64,000 bases of DNA, taken from Mesorhizobium sp. (GTDB lineage Bacteria; Pseudomonadota; Alphaproteobacteria; Rhizobiales; Rhizobiaceae). Made by a program: the position numbers and the translations under genes. This document shows, piece after piece, positions 9,316 through 18,741 of this stretch (position 1 is its first letter; every line of letters begins with the position of its first letter). The notes beneath the pieces were generated by a model. It made no database searches and was not told where the DNA came from. It worked only from the letters and a program-made list of their open reading frames with translations. The stretch covers positions 62,001-126,000 of the forward strand of contig NZ_SUGA01000001.1 in the NCBI RefSeq assembly GCF_004963255.1. Reading direction: 5' to 3'.

Positions 9316-10140
9316 TCATGCCGGCGCCTTTGGCCGCAGCCAGTCCGCGTCGATCTCCGGCAGCGGAATGGCGGCGAGCAGGTCGCGCGTGTAGGTCTCC
9401 TTCGGATTGTCGAACAGCGCGTCCGTGGCGCTGGCCTCGACGATCCTTCCCTCGCGCATGACGATGACCTGCTGGCAGAGCCGCCGGATCACCGACAGGT
9501 CGTGGCTGATGAAGCCGACCGTCAGCCCCATCTCGGCCGCCAGCTTTTCCAGCAGCGTCAGGATCTGCGCCTGGGTCGAGACGTCGAGCCCGGAGACGAT
9601 CTCGTCGGCCAGAACGAATTTCGGCGCCAGCGCGAGCGCCCGCGCGATGCCGACGCGCTGGCGTTGGCCTCCGGACAGTTCGTGGCGGTAGCGGCTGGCA
9701 AAATTCTGCGGCAGGCCGACGCGCTGCAGCGCTTCCGCGACGCGCTCCTTCAGCCTGTCGCCAAGTCCGTTCTGCCGAAGCGGTGCGGCGATAATGCTGA
9801 AGATCGTATGTCGCGGATTGAGCGACGACATCGGGTCCTGGAAGATCATCTGCAGGTCGCGGCGCAGCGGCCTGAGCTCAGCCTCCGAAAGGTGGCTGAT
9901 GTCGCGCCCCTCGAAGCTGATCGAGCCGGCGCTCGGCTCGAGCAGCCTGACCAGGGCGCGGCCGAGCGTCGACTTGCCGGAGCCGGACTCGCCGACAATG
10001 CCGGTGACCGAGCCCTTGGGCAGGTCGAAGTCGAGCCCTTTCAGGATTTCGGCCAGCGGCGCGCGGCCGATCAGCGGCTTGCGCGTCATGTCGGGCAGCG
10101 CCACTTTCAGCCCGCGCACGGAAAACAGCGGCTCAGCCAT
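9316..10140 (-). CDS. Peptide/opine-type ABC transporter ATP-binding protein (DppF-like)
   Basis: This 274-residue nucleotide-binding subunit has Walker A GESGSGKST, signature LSGGQRQRVGIARAL, Walker B KFVLADEIVSGLD and switch HDLSVI. The ATG at 10140 overlaps the end of the upstream ATPase gene by 8 bases; a longer frame to 10194 is not needed. It pairs with the next gene to power import by the two permeases. In the DEIVSGLD segment the usual Pro after Glu is Ile, a minor departure from the DEPxSALD pattern. Confidence 0.9.
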   Translation of the reverse strand: MAEPLFSVRGLKVALPDMTRKPLIGRAPLAEILKGLDFDLPKGSVTGIVGESGSGKSTLGRALVRLLEPSAGSISFEGRDISHLSEAELRPLRRDLQMIFQDPMSSLNPRHTIFSIIAAPLRQNGLGDRLKERVAEALQRVGLPQNFASRYRHELSGGQRQRVGIARALALAPKFVLADEIVSGLDVSTQAQILTLLEKLAAEMGLTVGFISHDLSVIRRLCQQVIVMREGRIVEASATDALFDNPKETYTRDLLAAIPLPEIDADWLRPKAPA

Positions 10141-11011
10141 GGCCGGGCCTCCAATCCTTGTCGGCGGCTGCGATCTCGGCCGTGAGCCCGGCAAGCACGC
10201 TTTCGTCCACCGGCTTCAGCGAGGCGTATGGATCGGTGTAGCGCGGCGTCGCAGCGATCAGCGCCCGCGTATAGGGATGCTGCGGAGCGGCGAAGAGCTG
10301 GGCGGTCTCTGCCTCCTCCACCACCTTGCCGGCATAGAGCACCGACACTTTCTGACTGATCTTGGCGACGACGCCGAGATCGTGGGTCACGAACAGGATC
10401 GCCGTGCCGTGATCGCGCTGCAACTGCGCGATCAGCCGCAGGATCTGCTTCTGCACGGTGACATCGAGCGCCGTCGTCGGCTCGTCGGCGACGATCAGCC
10501 TCGGTTCCGCCGCGAAAGCAGCGGCGATCAGCACGCGCTGGCGCATGCCGCCGGACAATTCGTGCGGATAGCTTTTCAGCACGCGCTCCGGATCGCGGAT
10601 CTGCACCTCGTCGAGCAATTGCCGGATGCGTGTGTCGGCCCGCTCGCCGCGCCAGCCGAGGATGCGCACCAGCCGGTCGGTCATCTGCGGGCCGATGCGG
10701 CGCGACGGGTTGAGCGCGGTCAGCGGATCCTGCGGGATCAGCGCCGTGCGCGCACCGATCAGGGTCCGCCGCGCCTTGGCATCGAGCCGGCCGAGATCCT
10801 CGCCTTCGATCAGCATGTCGCCCTCGACGATGCGCACGCTTTTCGGCAGCACGCCGAGCACCGCCTTGCCGATCATCGTCTTGCCGGCGCCGCTCTCGCC
10901 GACCAGCGCGCGCACCTCGCCCGGCTGGACGCTGAGCGACACCGAACGCAGCACGCGCTGGCCGTTGGGCAGCTCGGCGCTCAGGCCGCGGATGTCGAGA
11001 CACACGCTCAT
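10133..11011 (-). CDS. Peptide/opine-type ABC transporter ATP-binding protein (DppD-like)
   Basis: This 292-residue ATPase starts [14 protein letters not shown]. It has Walker [10 protein letters not shown], signature [15 protein letters not shown], Walker [13 protein letters not shown] and switch HDLGVV. It ends with the C-terminal oligopeptide-transporter region ([12 protein letters not shown]). The ATG at 11011 overlaps the permease stop by 4 bases (ATGA). It forms a heterodimer with the adjacent DppF-like subunit. Confidence 0.92.
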   Translation of the reverse strand: MSVCLDIRGLSAELPNGQRVLRSVSLSVQPGEVRALVGESGAGKTMIGKAVLGVLPKSVRIVEGDMLIEGEDLGRLDAKARRTLIGARTALIPQDPLTALNPSRRIGPQMTDRLVRILGWRGERADTRIRQLLDEVQIRDPERVLKSYPHELSGGMRQRVLIAAAFAAEPRLIVADEPTTALDVTVQKQILRLIAQLQRDHGTAILFVTHDLGVVAKISQKVSVLYAGKVVEEAETAQLFAAPQHPYTRALIAATPRYTDPYASLKPVDESVLAGLTAEIAAADKDWRPGHG

Positions 11012-11856
11012 CGCAGCACCGGATCGAAGCGCGCCTTCAGCGCTTCGCCGAACTGGCTGAAGGAAAGTACGGTGAGGATCAGCGTGATCAGCGGGAACAC
11101 CAGCACCCACCAGGCCTGGTGGATCGACAGCCGGCCCTCGGCGATGATGCCGCCCCAGGTCGGATCGTCGGTCGAGATCGACAGGTTGACGAAGGACAGG
11201 ATCGCCTCGACGATGACGGCGATGCCCATCTCCAGTGACAGCAGCGCCACCACCGACGGCAGCACATTGGGCAGCACCTCGCGCAGCATGATGCCGATGC
11301 GGCCATAGCCGGCGATGCGCGCGCTTTCGACATAATCCATACGCGCCTGGCTCATCGCCTCGGCGCGGATCACCCGGCAAAAGCGCGTCCAGTCGATGAT
11401 GGCGATGGCAAGGATGACGGAGCTCAAGCCGGTGCCCAGCACCGCCACCAGCAGGATCGCGAACAGCACCGGCGGGAACGCCATCCAGACATCGACGACG
11501 CGCGAGATGATGCGGTCGGCCCAGCCGCCGAAATAGCCGGCGATCAGCCCGAGCGCCGAACCGAGAAGGCAGGCGGATGTCGCCGCCGCGAAAGCGACGA
11601 TGAAGGCGATGCGGCCGCCGAAGATCAGTCGCGACAACAGATCGCGTCCCAGGCTGTCGGTGCCCAGCCAATAGCCGGGCTCGGCGCCGTCCAGCCAGAA
11701 GGGCGGCAGGCGCTCCAGCATCAGGTCCTGCGCCAGCGGGTCCTGCGGCGCGATCAGTGGCGCGAAGATCGTCGCAAGCAGCGCCAGCACAAGCCAACCG
11801 CCGGCCAGCCACAGCCGCGGGCTCAAACCGCGCCGGGCAACGCGTGCGTCATCCAT
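11008..11856 (-). CDS. ABC transporter permease (DppC-like)
   Basis: This 282-residue inner-membrane permease has an N-terminal membrane segment (LWLAGGWLVLALLATIFAPL) and the YWLGTDSLGRDLLSRLIFG signature of the DppC/OppC group. Several further helices and the coupling-loop region around EAMSQARMDYVESARIAGYG follow. I chose the ATG at 11856, which overlaps the upstream permease stop; 11883 is also open. It is the second transmembrane half of the importer. Confidence 0.9.
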   Translation of the reverse strand: MDDARVARRGLSPRLWLAGGWLVLALLATIFAPLIAPQDPLAQDLMLERLPPFWLDGAEPGYWLGTDSLGRDLLSRLIFGGRIAFIVAFAAATSACLLGSALGLIAGYFGGWADRIISRVVDVWMAFPPVLFAILLVAVLGTGLSSVILAIAIIDWTRFCRVIRAEAMSQARMDYVESARIAGYGRIGIMLREVLPNVLPSVVALLSLEMGIAVIVEAILSFVNLSISTDDPTWGGIIAEGRLSIHQAWWVLVFPLITLILTVLSFSQFGEALKARFDPVLR

Positions 11857-12856
11857 GCCGCAGCCTCGGATTGAGCAGCGCATACATCATGTCGACGGCA
11901 AGGTTGATCAGCACGAAGAGCAGCGCGAACACCAGCACGATGCCCTGGATCAGCGGCAGGTCTCGGTTGATGACGGCGTCGATCGCCATGTTGCCGAGGC
12001 CTTCATAGGAAAACAGCCGCTCGACGATGACGGTGCCGCCGATGAGGAAGGTGAATTGCACGCCGACCAGCGTCAGTGTCGGCAGGGCCGCGTTCTTCAG
12101 CGCCTCGCGCAGGATCACCTGTGTCTCGGAAAAGCCTTTGACACGCGCCAGCACGACATAGTCGAGGTCGAGCACTTCCTTCAGCGACTGTTTGAGCAAC
12201 TGCGCGATGATCGCCGCCAGCGGCAGCGCCAAGGCCACGGCCGGCATCAGGATGTGTTTCAGCAGGTCCCAGGTGAGGTCGAAGCGCAGCCTGAGAATGC
12301 TCTCGACCAGATAGAACTGCGTGACGAAAGGCAGATCGAGCTGCGGCGACACCCGGCCGGAAATGTCGAACACCGGCACCAGCACGCCAAACAAAAGGAT
12401 CAGCACTAGACCCCACAGGAAGTCGGGGATGGAGAGCGTCGCGCCGCTCACGACGTCGATGCCGGCCTCGATTGCCGTGCCGCGCGAGCGCGCGCCGAGG
12501 ATCGCCGCGGTGGCGCCGAGCACGATCGCCATTAGCAGCGCCACGGTCGCCAGCTCCAGCGTCGCCGGCAGCCGGTCGAAGACAAGACCGAGCACGTCCT
12601 GGCGCAGCGAGATCGAGGTGCCGAAATCGCCATGCAGCACGCCGCCGAGCCAGATGAAGAATTGCTGCACGATTGACTTGTCGAGCCCGTAGAGCGCGCG
12701 CAGCCGGGCGATGTCGTCGTCGCTGGCGCCGGGCGGCAGCATCATGGCGATCGGGTCGCCGGGCGCGACGCGGATGACGACGAAAACGACGATGGCGACG
12801 CCAAAAAGCGTCACGAGCATCGTCAACAGACGAACGAGGAATCTCTGCAGCAGCAT
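11849..12856 (-). CDS. ABC transporter permease (DppB-like)
   Basis: This 335-residue permease has the DppB/OppB layout. It has an N-terminal helix (MLLQRFLVRLLTMLVTLFGV), RVAPGDPIAMMLPPG, a periplasmic segment with LYGLDKSIVQQFFIWLGGVLHGDFGTS, and later helices. It carries the coupling loop LKEVLDLDYVVLARVKGFSE. The ATG at 12856 gives the usual family start; the frame is open to 12910. The repeat at 12884-13003 separates it from the binding-protein gene. Confidence 0.9.
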   Translation of the reverse strand: MLLQRFLVRLLTMLVTLFGVAIVVFVVIRVAPGDPIAMMLPPGASDDDIARLRALYGLDKSIVQQFFIWLGGVLHGDFGTSISLRQDVLGLVFDRLPATLELATVALLMAIVLGATAAILGARSRGTAIEAGIDVVSGATLSIPDFLWGLVLILLFGVLVPVFDISGRVSPQLDLPFVTQFYLVESILRLRFDLTWDLLKHILMPAVALALPLAAIIAQLLKQSLKEVLDLDYVVLARVKGFSETQVILREALKNAALPTLTLVGVQFTFLIGGTVIVERLFSYEGLGNMAIDAVINRDLPLIQGIVLVFALLFVLINLAVDMMYALLNPRLRHG

Positions 12857-12883
12857 GCGTGCGTAATCACTCTGAACGGACTC

Positions 12884-13003
12884 CCCCTCATCCTGCCGCT
12901 TCGCGGCCACCTTCTCCCCAGTGGGGAGAAGAGGCTGGCTCAGCCGTCGGCGACCTCTTCTCCCTTGGGGGAGAAGGTGGCCCGAAGGGCCGGATGAGGG
13001 GGC
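12884..13003. repeat. Palindromic intergenic mosaic element in the ABC transporter operon
   Basis: The left end CCCCCTCATCC with GGCCACCTTCTCCCC is mirrored by GGGGGAGAAGGTGGCC and GGATGAGGGGG at the right end, with a second inverted CTCCCC/GGGGAG pair inside. This is a typical rhizobial mosaic/palindromic element. It lies between the solute-binding-protein and first permease genes. There a hairpin could lower permease expression relative to the binding protein. Confidence 0.75.
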
Positions 13004-13046
13004 TGCGTCGTTGAAAGAGGCACGCTACCGCGCCTCCTCATTTCGA

Positions 13047-14576
13047 TCAGGCGGCCGGGGTCATCAGCGCCGGCAGCAGCGCGCCGGACACGTGCTGCAC
13101 GACATTGACCTTCTTCGAATGCACGATCGGCTGCGCATACTGCATCAGCGGCAGCACATAGGCCTGCTCGGCGATGTATTTGTCGACCGCCTTCCAGCCG
13201 GCGATGCGCTTGGCCTCGTCCTTCTCGCCCCAGAGCGGGTTGATCATGTCGATCAGGTCCTTGCTGTCCCACACCGAATGAGGGCTTGGGCCGTACATGG
13301 CGAAGCCGGTCGAGGTGGTCGGGTCGCCGATGGAATTGCCCCAATTGTAGAAGGCGGCCGGCGCCAACTTGTCGGCGGCGCGCAGCTCGTAATGCTTGGC
13401 GATCTCGTAGACCTCGATCTTGGCCTCGATGCCGACCTTGCGCCACATGCCGACGATCGCTTGGATCATCTCATAGTCCTTGGGCTTGAAGCCCTTGGTG
13501 GTCTGGATGGTGAACTTGACAGGTTTCTTGGGCGAATAGCCGGAAGCGGCTAGCAATTCCTTGGCTTTCTCCGGGTTGTGCTCGACCTTGATCGAGGGAT
13601 CGAAGGCCGTGTATTCCGGCGTCTCCAGCGTCGCGATCGGCTGGCCGTAGCCGCGCAGCAGGCGCTTGACCAGGAGCTCCTTGTCGACCGCCATCACGGC
13701 CGCCTGGCGGACGTTCTTGTCCAGCATCGCCTCGATGTCGTTGAAGAAGATCATGCCGATGTCGGAGACGTTCTTGATCGAGCCGGCAAGCCCGTCCTTG
13801 GCGATCAGCCGGTCATATTCCTCATAGGGGATTTCAAGCGTCACCTGCGAGGAGCCGGACTCGATTTCGGCAACGCGGCTCGCCGCGTCGGTGACGAACT
13901 TGATCGTCACATTCCCGAAGGCGGGTTTCGTGCCCCAATAATGCGGATTGGCCTTCAGCCGCAGGAAGGCGTTGCGCTCGAACTTGTCGACCATATATGG
14001 CCCGGTGCCGATCGGGGCCTTCTCGAAGCCTTCGGCCCCGACCTTCTCGTAATAGGCTTTCGGCAGGATGTAGCCAGTCAGGAACGACATCCACTTGAAA
14101 TAGACCGGATCGAACTGCACGACGTCGCCGGTGATCTTGTTGCCATCGATCTTGAAATTGTTGACGTTCTTCCAGACGAACTGGATCGGGTTGCCGGTTT
14201 TCTCATCGCCAGCCCGGGTTAGCGACCACACGACGTCTTCCGGTGTGAAGGACGAGCCGTCATGCCACTTGACGCCTTCGCGCACCGTCATCGTCACCTT
14301 GGTGCGGTCGTCGTTCCAGCCCCATTCGGTGAGCAGTCCGGGCGTGAAGGAAAGGTCCGGTTTCTGGCCTATGATCTGGTCGAACACCGACTGGTAGAGG
14401 CCCTGAATAGTCGGGTTGACAGCCGAGGGCCCGGTGGTCGGATCCCAGGAGGGCAGGTTCACGTTGTAGGCGATGGTGAGCTCGTCGGCTGCCTTGGCCG
14501 TCCTCGGCAGGCCAAGCGTCGCCGCGCCGATCGCGGCGGCGCCATATCCAAGCAAGTCGCGTCTGTTGATGGTCAT
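13047..14576 (-). CDS. ABC transporter substrate-binding protein, family 5, Tat-exported
   Basis: This 509-residue extracellular solute-binding protein of the DppA/OppA/NikA type has a twin-arginine leader: MTINRRDLLGYGAAAIGAAT, with cleavage near RTAKA. The body carries ADELTIAYNVNLPSWDPTTG, VKWHDGSSFTPEDVVWSL and the LLAASGYSPKKPVKFTI region of the family. Family-5 proteins bind peptides, but also opines and other small amphiphiles. Its position beside aromatic catabolic genes suggests that it imports the pathway substrate or a conjugate; this is inferred. Confidence 0.9.
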   Translation of the reverse strand: MTINRRDLLGYGAAAIGAATLGLPRTAKAADELTIAYNVNLPSWDPTTGPSAVNPTIQGLYQSVFDQIIGQKPDLSFTPGLLTEWGWNDDRTKVTMTVREGVKWHDGSSFTPEDVVWSLTRAGDEKTGNPIQFVWKNVNNFKIDGNKITGDVVQFDPVYFKWMSFLTGYILPKAYYEKVGAEGFEKAPIGTGPYMVDKFERNAFLRLKANPHYWGTKPAFGNVTIKFVTDAASRVAEIESGSSQVTLEIPYEEYDRLIAKDGLAGSIKNVSDIGMIFFNDIEAMLDKNVRQAAVMAVDKELLVKRLLRGYGQPIATLETPEYTAFDPSIKVEHNPEKAKELLAASGYSPKKPVKFTIQTTKGFKPKDYEMIQAIVGMWRKVGIEAKIEVYEIAKHYELRAADKLAPAAFYNWGNSIGDPTTSTGFAMYGPSPHSVWDSKDLIDMINPLWGEKDEAKRIAGWKAVDKYIAEQAYVLPLMQYAQPIVHSKKVNVVQHVSGALLPALMTPAA

Positions 14577-14667
14577 GGTCGTTCCCCTTGTTGGTTGTCA
14601 TTGTACGCGCGGCGTTTTCATTCGGTGGTGGGCAACCGCGCCTTGTCCATCCCGGAATTTCTTCAGC

Positions 14668-16242
14668 TCAACTCCCTCCCAGCTGTTGGGCGAGCATGAA
14701 GCCGGAGCCCGCGCCCGTGCCGGCGCCCGGCCATGTCGCCGCGCCGGTGAGGTAGAGGTTCGAGACCGGCGTGTTCCAGCGTGCGAAGGACCGCGCCGGG
14801 CGGAAGACGAAATTCTGCGACAGATGGTGGCTGCCGCAGATCTGGTCGCCGCCGACGAGGTTCGGGTTTTCGCGCTCGAGGTCGAGCGGCGAGAAGACCG
14901 CGCGGCCAAGCACCTTGCGGCGCAATCCCGGCGCGTAGCTCTCCACGATGTCGAGCACCCGCTCGGCATAGGCGTCCCTGACCGTATCCCACTGCGCCGG
15001 CGCGATCTTGCCTGCGGCATCGCCGAGGATCTCGGCCGGCAGCATGCGCACCTGCACCCACAGCACATGCTTGCCCTGCGGCGCGCGCGACGGGTCGACG
15101 GCCGTCGGCTGGCCGACCACGAGCACGGGCTGATCGGGCAGTTGGCCGGCGATCGCCTGCTGGTAGGTGCGCGACATGGCGTCGAGCGATGGCGCCAGAT
15201 GCACATAGGCGAACTGGCGAAGCTCGGCGCTTGCGCTCCAGTCCGGCAAGTCGTCCATCGCCAGATGGATCATCATCGTGCCCGGCGCATGCCGGAATTT
15301 CCGCATCGCCGCGTCGAAGCCGGCGTCGCCCGAGCCATTGGGCAGCAGCGTGCCCGTCAGTGCTTTCGGCGCGACGCCGGCGATCACTGCCTTGGTCGCG
15401 ACATGCGTTTCGCCGGATGCCAGCCGCACGCCGGTCGCCTTGCCGCCGGAAACCGTGATCTCGGCGACATCCGCGCCGGTCGTGATCCGGCCGCCGGCCG
15501 CCGTCACCATGCCGGCCAGCGCGCGGATGATCGTATCGGCGCCGCCTTTGCCCAGCACCATGCCGAAACTCTGGTTTGCCATCGATTCCAAATAGGGGAA
15601 TACGGCACCGCCGGCGATGTCGGGCGCGAAGTCGAGATGCATGCCCCAGGCGGCGAGCGTCGTGCGCACATGCGGCGTCTCGAAATTCTCCTCAAGCCAC
15701 GCACGCGGCGAGGAGAGCAGCAATCGAGCCGTATCCAGCGCGCCGGCAAGACCCTTCTTGCGCCAGAGATTCCAGCCCGTGCCGGCAAGCGCCTTCGCGC
15801 TCATCGGCGATCCGAGCAGCCGGAACAGATGCTCGGCTTCGCCCGGAAAGGCGCCCACCAGCCTGCGCCATGTGGCCGCGTCCGCCGCGGAGAAGGCGGC
15901 CAGCCGCGATGCGGTCTTTTCCAGGTCGTTGCTGACGCCGAACCATTTCCCGTCGGGGAAGGCGCTGGCGAAACAGTCGGCCACGGGCGCGAACTCCAGC
16001 CCGTGGCTTTTCAATTCATTTGCATATTTTCGATGAAAGGCGGAACCTGCAAAGAGGCTCAAATTCATCGCGCCGAAATCGTGCCGGAAGCCGGGAAGCG
16101 TGTATTCGCCGGTTTGCACAGCGCCGCCGACCGTCTGGCTGCGCTCGAAAACCGCTATTTTCCAGCCTTTGAGCGCCAGATGCGCGGCGCATGCCAGACT
16201 GTTGTGGCCCGCCCCGACAAAGATGGCGTCGAACTCGCTCAC
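14668..16242 (-). CDS. FAD-dependent oxidoreductase, phytoene-desaturase/amine-oxidase superfamily (copy A)
   Basis: This protein of about 524 residues has an N-terminal dinucleotide fold: FDAIFVGAGHNSLACAAHL, followed by VFERSQTVGGAVQT. It has a second FAD segment (GRITTGADVAEITVSGGKATGVRLASGE) and the C-terminal LYLTGAATWPGAGTGAGSGF that closes the flavin site. A GTG start at 16242 with GGGGCGGGG upstream is more likely than the TTG at 16254. It is a paralogue of the gene at 17170. These enzymes dehydrogenate or isomerise C-C or C-N bonds; the substrate is not known. Palindrome 4 lies 17 bases upstream. Confidence 0.85.
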   Translation of the reverse strand: MSEFDAIFVGAGHNSLACAAHLALKGWKIAVFERSQTVGGAVQTGEYTLPGFRHDFGAMNLSLFAGSAFHRKYANELKSHGLEFAPVADCFASAFPDGKWFGVSNDLEKTASRLAAFSAADAATWRRLVGAFPGEAEHLFRLLGSPMSAKALAGTGWNLWRKKGLAGALDTARLLLSSPRAWLEENFETPHVRTTLAAWGMHLDFAPDIAGGAVFPYLESMANQSFGMVLGKGGADTIIRALAGMVTAAGGRITTGADVAEITVSGGKATGVRLASGETHVATKAVIAGVAPKALTGTLLPNGSGDAGFDAAMRKFRHAPGTMMIHLAMDDLPDWSASAELRQFAYVHLAPSLDAMSRTYQQAIAGQLPDQPVLVVGQPTAVDPSRAPQGKHVLWVQVRMLPAEILGDAAGKIAPAQWDTVRDAYAERVLDIVESYAPGLRRKVLGRAVFSPLDLERENPNLVGGDQICGSHHLSQNFVFRPARSFARWNTPVSNLYLTGAATWPGAGTGAGSGFMLAQQLGGS

Positions 16243-16258
16243 GCCCCGCCCCAAAATG

Positions 16259-16272
16259 CTTTATGCTTAAAG
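16259..16272. promoter_or_regulatory. Palindromic operator 4, bidirectional promoter
   Basis: CTTTATGCTTAAAG has perfect CTTTA/TAAAG arms and the shared GCTT core. It lies between the divergent FAD dehydrogenase (start 16242) and cyclase (start 16362) genes. A repressor here could close both the transporter unit and the rightward catabolic unit. Which MarR protein binds it is not known. Confidence 0.6.
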
Positions 16273-16361
16273 ATAATTGCAGATGCATATGTTTTCGTCT
16301 AGTAGGTATATTAAGGGCCGCAACGAGCCTTGATCATCAGAGAGAAGAGGGAACAAAGACC

Positions 16362-17153
16362 ATGGACACGCAGAAACTCCTCGGCGAGGTCGCCGGCCAG
16401 CTGCTCTCGGGCGCCATCAAGGTGGTCGACCTGACGGCGCCACTCGGGCCGAACACGCCGCTGATCAAGCTGCCGCCGGAGCTCGCCGTCGACACGCCGA
16501 AGGTCGAGATCCATGAGATTTCCAAATACGACAAGAACGGTCCGTGGTGGGCCTGGAACTGGTTGAAGCTCGGCGAGCATTCGGGCACGCATTTCGACGC
16601 GCCGCAGCACTGGATCACCGGCAAGGATTATCCGGACGGCGCCACAGACACCATTCCGGCGCAGAATTTCATCGGCCCGGTCAACGTCATCGACTGCTCA
16701 GTGGAAGCGGCTGAAGACCACGATTTCCTGCTCACCGTCGACCACATCAAGGCCTGGGAGGCCAAGCATGGCGCCATCAATCCCGGCGAGTGGGTGGTGA
16801 TGCGCACCGACTGGTACAAGCGCAACGGCTCGGAAGCCGAGTTCCTCAATGCCAACGAAACCGGCCCGCACACGCCCGGCCCGACGGCGGAAGCCATCCA
16901 GTTCCTGATAGCCAAGGATATCAAGGGCTGGGGATCGGAGACGATCGGCACGGATGCCGGCAAGGCCGGCGGCATGGAGCCGCCATTCCCGGCCCACACG
17001 CTGATGCACAAGGCCAATCGCTACGGCCTCGCCAGCCTCTGCAACCTCGACCAGCTGCCGCCGAAGGGCGCGATCCTGATCGCCGCCCCGCTCAAGATCG
17101 AGCGCGGCACCGGCAGCCCGATCCGCGCGCTGGCGCTGGTGCCGCGGGGTTAA
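16362..17153 (+). CDS. Cyclase-family metal hydrolase, isatin hydrolase-like
   Basis: This 263-residue protein of the cyclase/kynurenine-formamidase superfamily carries the metal-binding signature HSGTHFDAPQHW (HxGTHxDxPxH) near residue 69. It also has VVMRTDWYKR and the late FPAHTLMHKANRYGLASLCNLDQLPPKG segment. Known members include isatin hydrolase, which opens isatin to isatinate, and arylformamidase. The first is favoured here because the neighbours handle 2-aminobenzoyl compounds. The ATG at 16362 has AGAGGGAACA upstream. It is the first gene of the rightward unit behind operator 4. Confidence 0.82.
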   Translation: MDTQKLLGEVAGQLLSGAIKVVDLTAPLGPNTPLIKLPPELAVDTPKVEIHEISKYDKNGPWWAWNWLKLGEHSGTHFDAPQHWITGKDYPDGATDTIPAQNFIGPVNVIDCSVEAAEDHDFLLTVDHIKAWEAKHGAINPGEWVVMRTDWYKRNGSEAEFLNANETGPHTPGPTAEAIQFLIAKDIKGWGSETIGTDAGKAGGMEPPFPAHTLMHKANRYGLASLCNLDQLPPKGAILIAAPLKIERGTGSPIRALALVPRG

Positions 17154-17169
17154 AGCCAAGGCCACGACG

Positions 17170-18741
17170 ATGAGCGACGTCGATCACATCATCGTCGGCA
17201 GCGGCATCAACGCCCTGGTCTGCGCGGCGATGCTTGGCGCCAAAGGCGCCAAGGTGCTCTTGCTCGAGCGCAACGACCGCATCGGCGGCTGCATGCGCAC
17301 CGAGGAGATCACGGCGCCCGGTTTCGTCCATGACGTGATGGCGACGACCTTCGTGCTGTTCATCACCTCGCCGGCCTTTGCTGCGTTGGGCAAGGACCTT
17401 GCGCGGCACGGGCTGGAGTTCTGCCACACGGCGACGCCGACCGGCGTGCTTCGGCCCGACGGCAGCCATGCTGTTATCACCACCGATCGCGCCGCCAACA
17501 TCGCGGCGCTGAACCGGATCGCGCCCAGTGACGGCGACCGCCATGGCGGCGATGTCGGCGACATCGAGCGCAATGCCGGCTTGCTGTTCGGCCTGCTCGG
17601 CGGCGCGCTCTGGTCCTATCCAACGACAAAACTGCTGGCCGGCGAGGCCTGGCGGCGCGGCCCGCGCAACCTCGCCGCCTTCATGGGCGAGGCGCTGGTG
17701 CCTGCGCGCGGCTGGCTGGAAACGACTTACACATCCGACGTCGTCCGCGCGCTCTGGGCGCCCTGGGTGCTGCATGCCGGGCTTGGACCCGAAGACGCCT
17801 TCTCCGGCCAGATCGCCAAGGTCATCGCCTTCGCCCTGGAGGCGGCAGGCGCGCCGATCGTCAAGGGCGGCGCTAAAAACCTGCTCGCCGCCTTCGAGGC
17901 GCTGATCAAGGAGCGCGGCGGCGAGATCCGCGTCAACGCCGATGTCGCCTCGGTCGACCAGACAAGCGGTCGCGCCAGCGGCGTGCGGCTTGCGTCCGGC
18001 GAGACGTTGAGCGCCACGAAGAGCGTCATCTGCTCGGTCACGCCGACGCAGCTTTACGGCCGCCTGCTCGGCACGGATGCGCCGGAAGCAGCCACCAAGG
18101 CCACCCAGTCCTATCGCTACGGCAAAGGCAATTTCCAGATCCACTATGCGCTGGACAAGCCGCCGACCTGGCGCGGCGAGGGCCTCGACAAGGTGGCGCT
18201 GCTGCATCTGACGCCGGGGCTCGACGGCGTCTCCAAAGCCTGCAACGAGGCGGTGCGCGGCCTGCTGCCGGAAATTCCAACCATCTGCGTCGGCCAACCG
18301 CACGCGCTCGACCCGTCGCGCTGTCCTGAAGGCAAGGCGATCCTCTGGCTGCAATTGCCCGAGGCGCCGCGCCACATCAAGGGCGATGCCGCCGGCAAGC
18401 TCGAAGTGCCGGCTGACGGACGCTGGACCGAGGCGCTGCGCGAGGCCTATGCCGATCGTGTCGAGGCGATCCTCGCCAACCATATCGACGATTTCCGCGA
18501 CACGGTGATTGCGCGCCGCGCCTATTCGCCGGCCGATCTCGAGGCGATGAACATCAACCTGGTCGGCGGCGATCCCTATGGCGGCTCGTCGACCATCGAC
18601 CAGTCCTTCCTGTGGCGGCCGTTCAAGGCGAGCCGCAACCACGAGACCGGCATCAAGGGCCTCTACCATATCGGCGCTTCGACCCATCCAGGAGCCGGCC
18701 TAGGCGGCGGCTCCGGCTTCCTTCTGGCGGGGAGGCTCTGA
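17170..18741 (+). CDS. FAD-dependent oxidoreductase, phytoene-desaturase/amine-oxidase superfamily (copy B)
   Basis: This 523-residue paralogue of the 14668-16242 product has matching landmarks: VDHIIVGSGINALVCAAML, LLERNDRIGGCMRT, INADVASVDQ-type second FAD strand, and LYHIGASTHPGAGLGGGSGFLLAG at the end. Its stop codon overlaps the ATG of the MarR gene. The two copies sit either side of the same bidirectional promoter. They may act on successive intermediates or form one complex; this is inferred. Confidence 0.85.
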   Translation: MSDVDHIIVGSGINALVCAAMLGAKGAKVLLLERNDRIGGCMRTEEITAPGFVHDVMATTFVLFITSPAFAALGKDLARHGLEFCHTATPTGVLRPDGSHAVITTDRAANIAALNRIAPSDGDRHGGDVGDIERNAGLLFGLLGGALWSYPTTKLLAGEAWRRGPRNLAAFMGEALVPARGWLETTYTSDVVRALWAPWVLHAGLGPEDAFSGQIAKVIAFALEAAGAPIVKGGAKNLLAAFEALIKERGGEIRVNADVASVDQTSGRASGVRLASGETLSATKSVICSVTPTQLYGRLLGTDAPEAATKATQSYRYGKGNFQIHYALDKPPTWRGEGLDKVALLHLTPGLDGVSKACNEAVRGLLPEIPTICVGQPHALDPSRCPEGKAILWLQLPEAPRHIKGDAAGKLEVPADGRWTEALREAYADRVEAILANHIDDFRDTVIARRAYSPADLEAMNINLVGGDPYGGSSTIDQSFLWRPFKASRNHETGIKGLYHIGASTHPGAGLGGGSGFLLAGRL

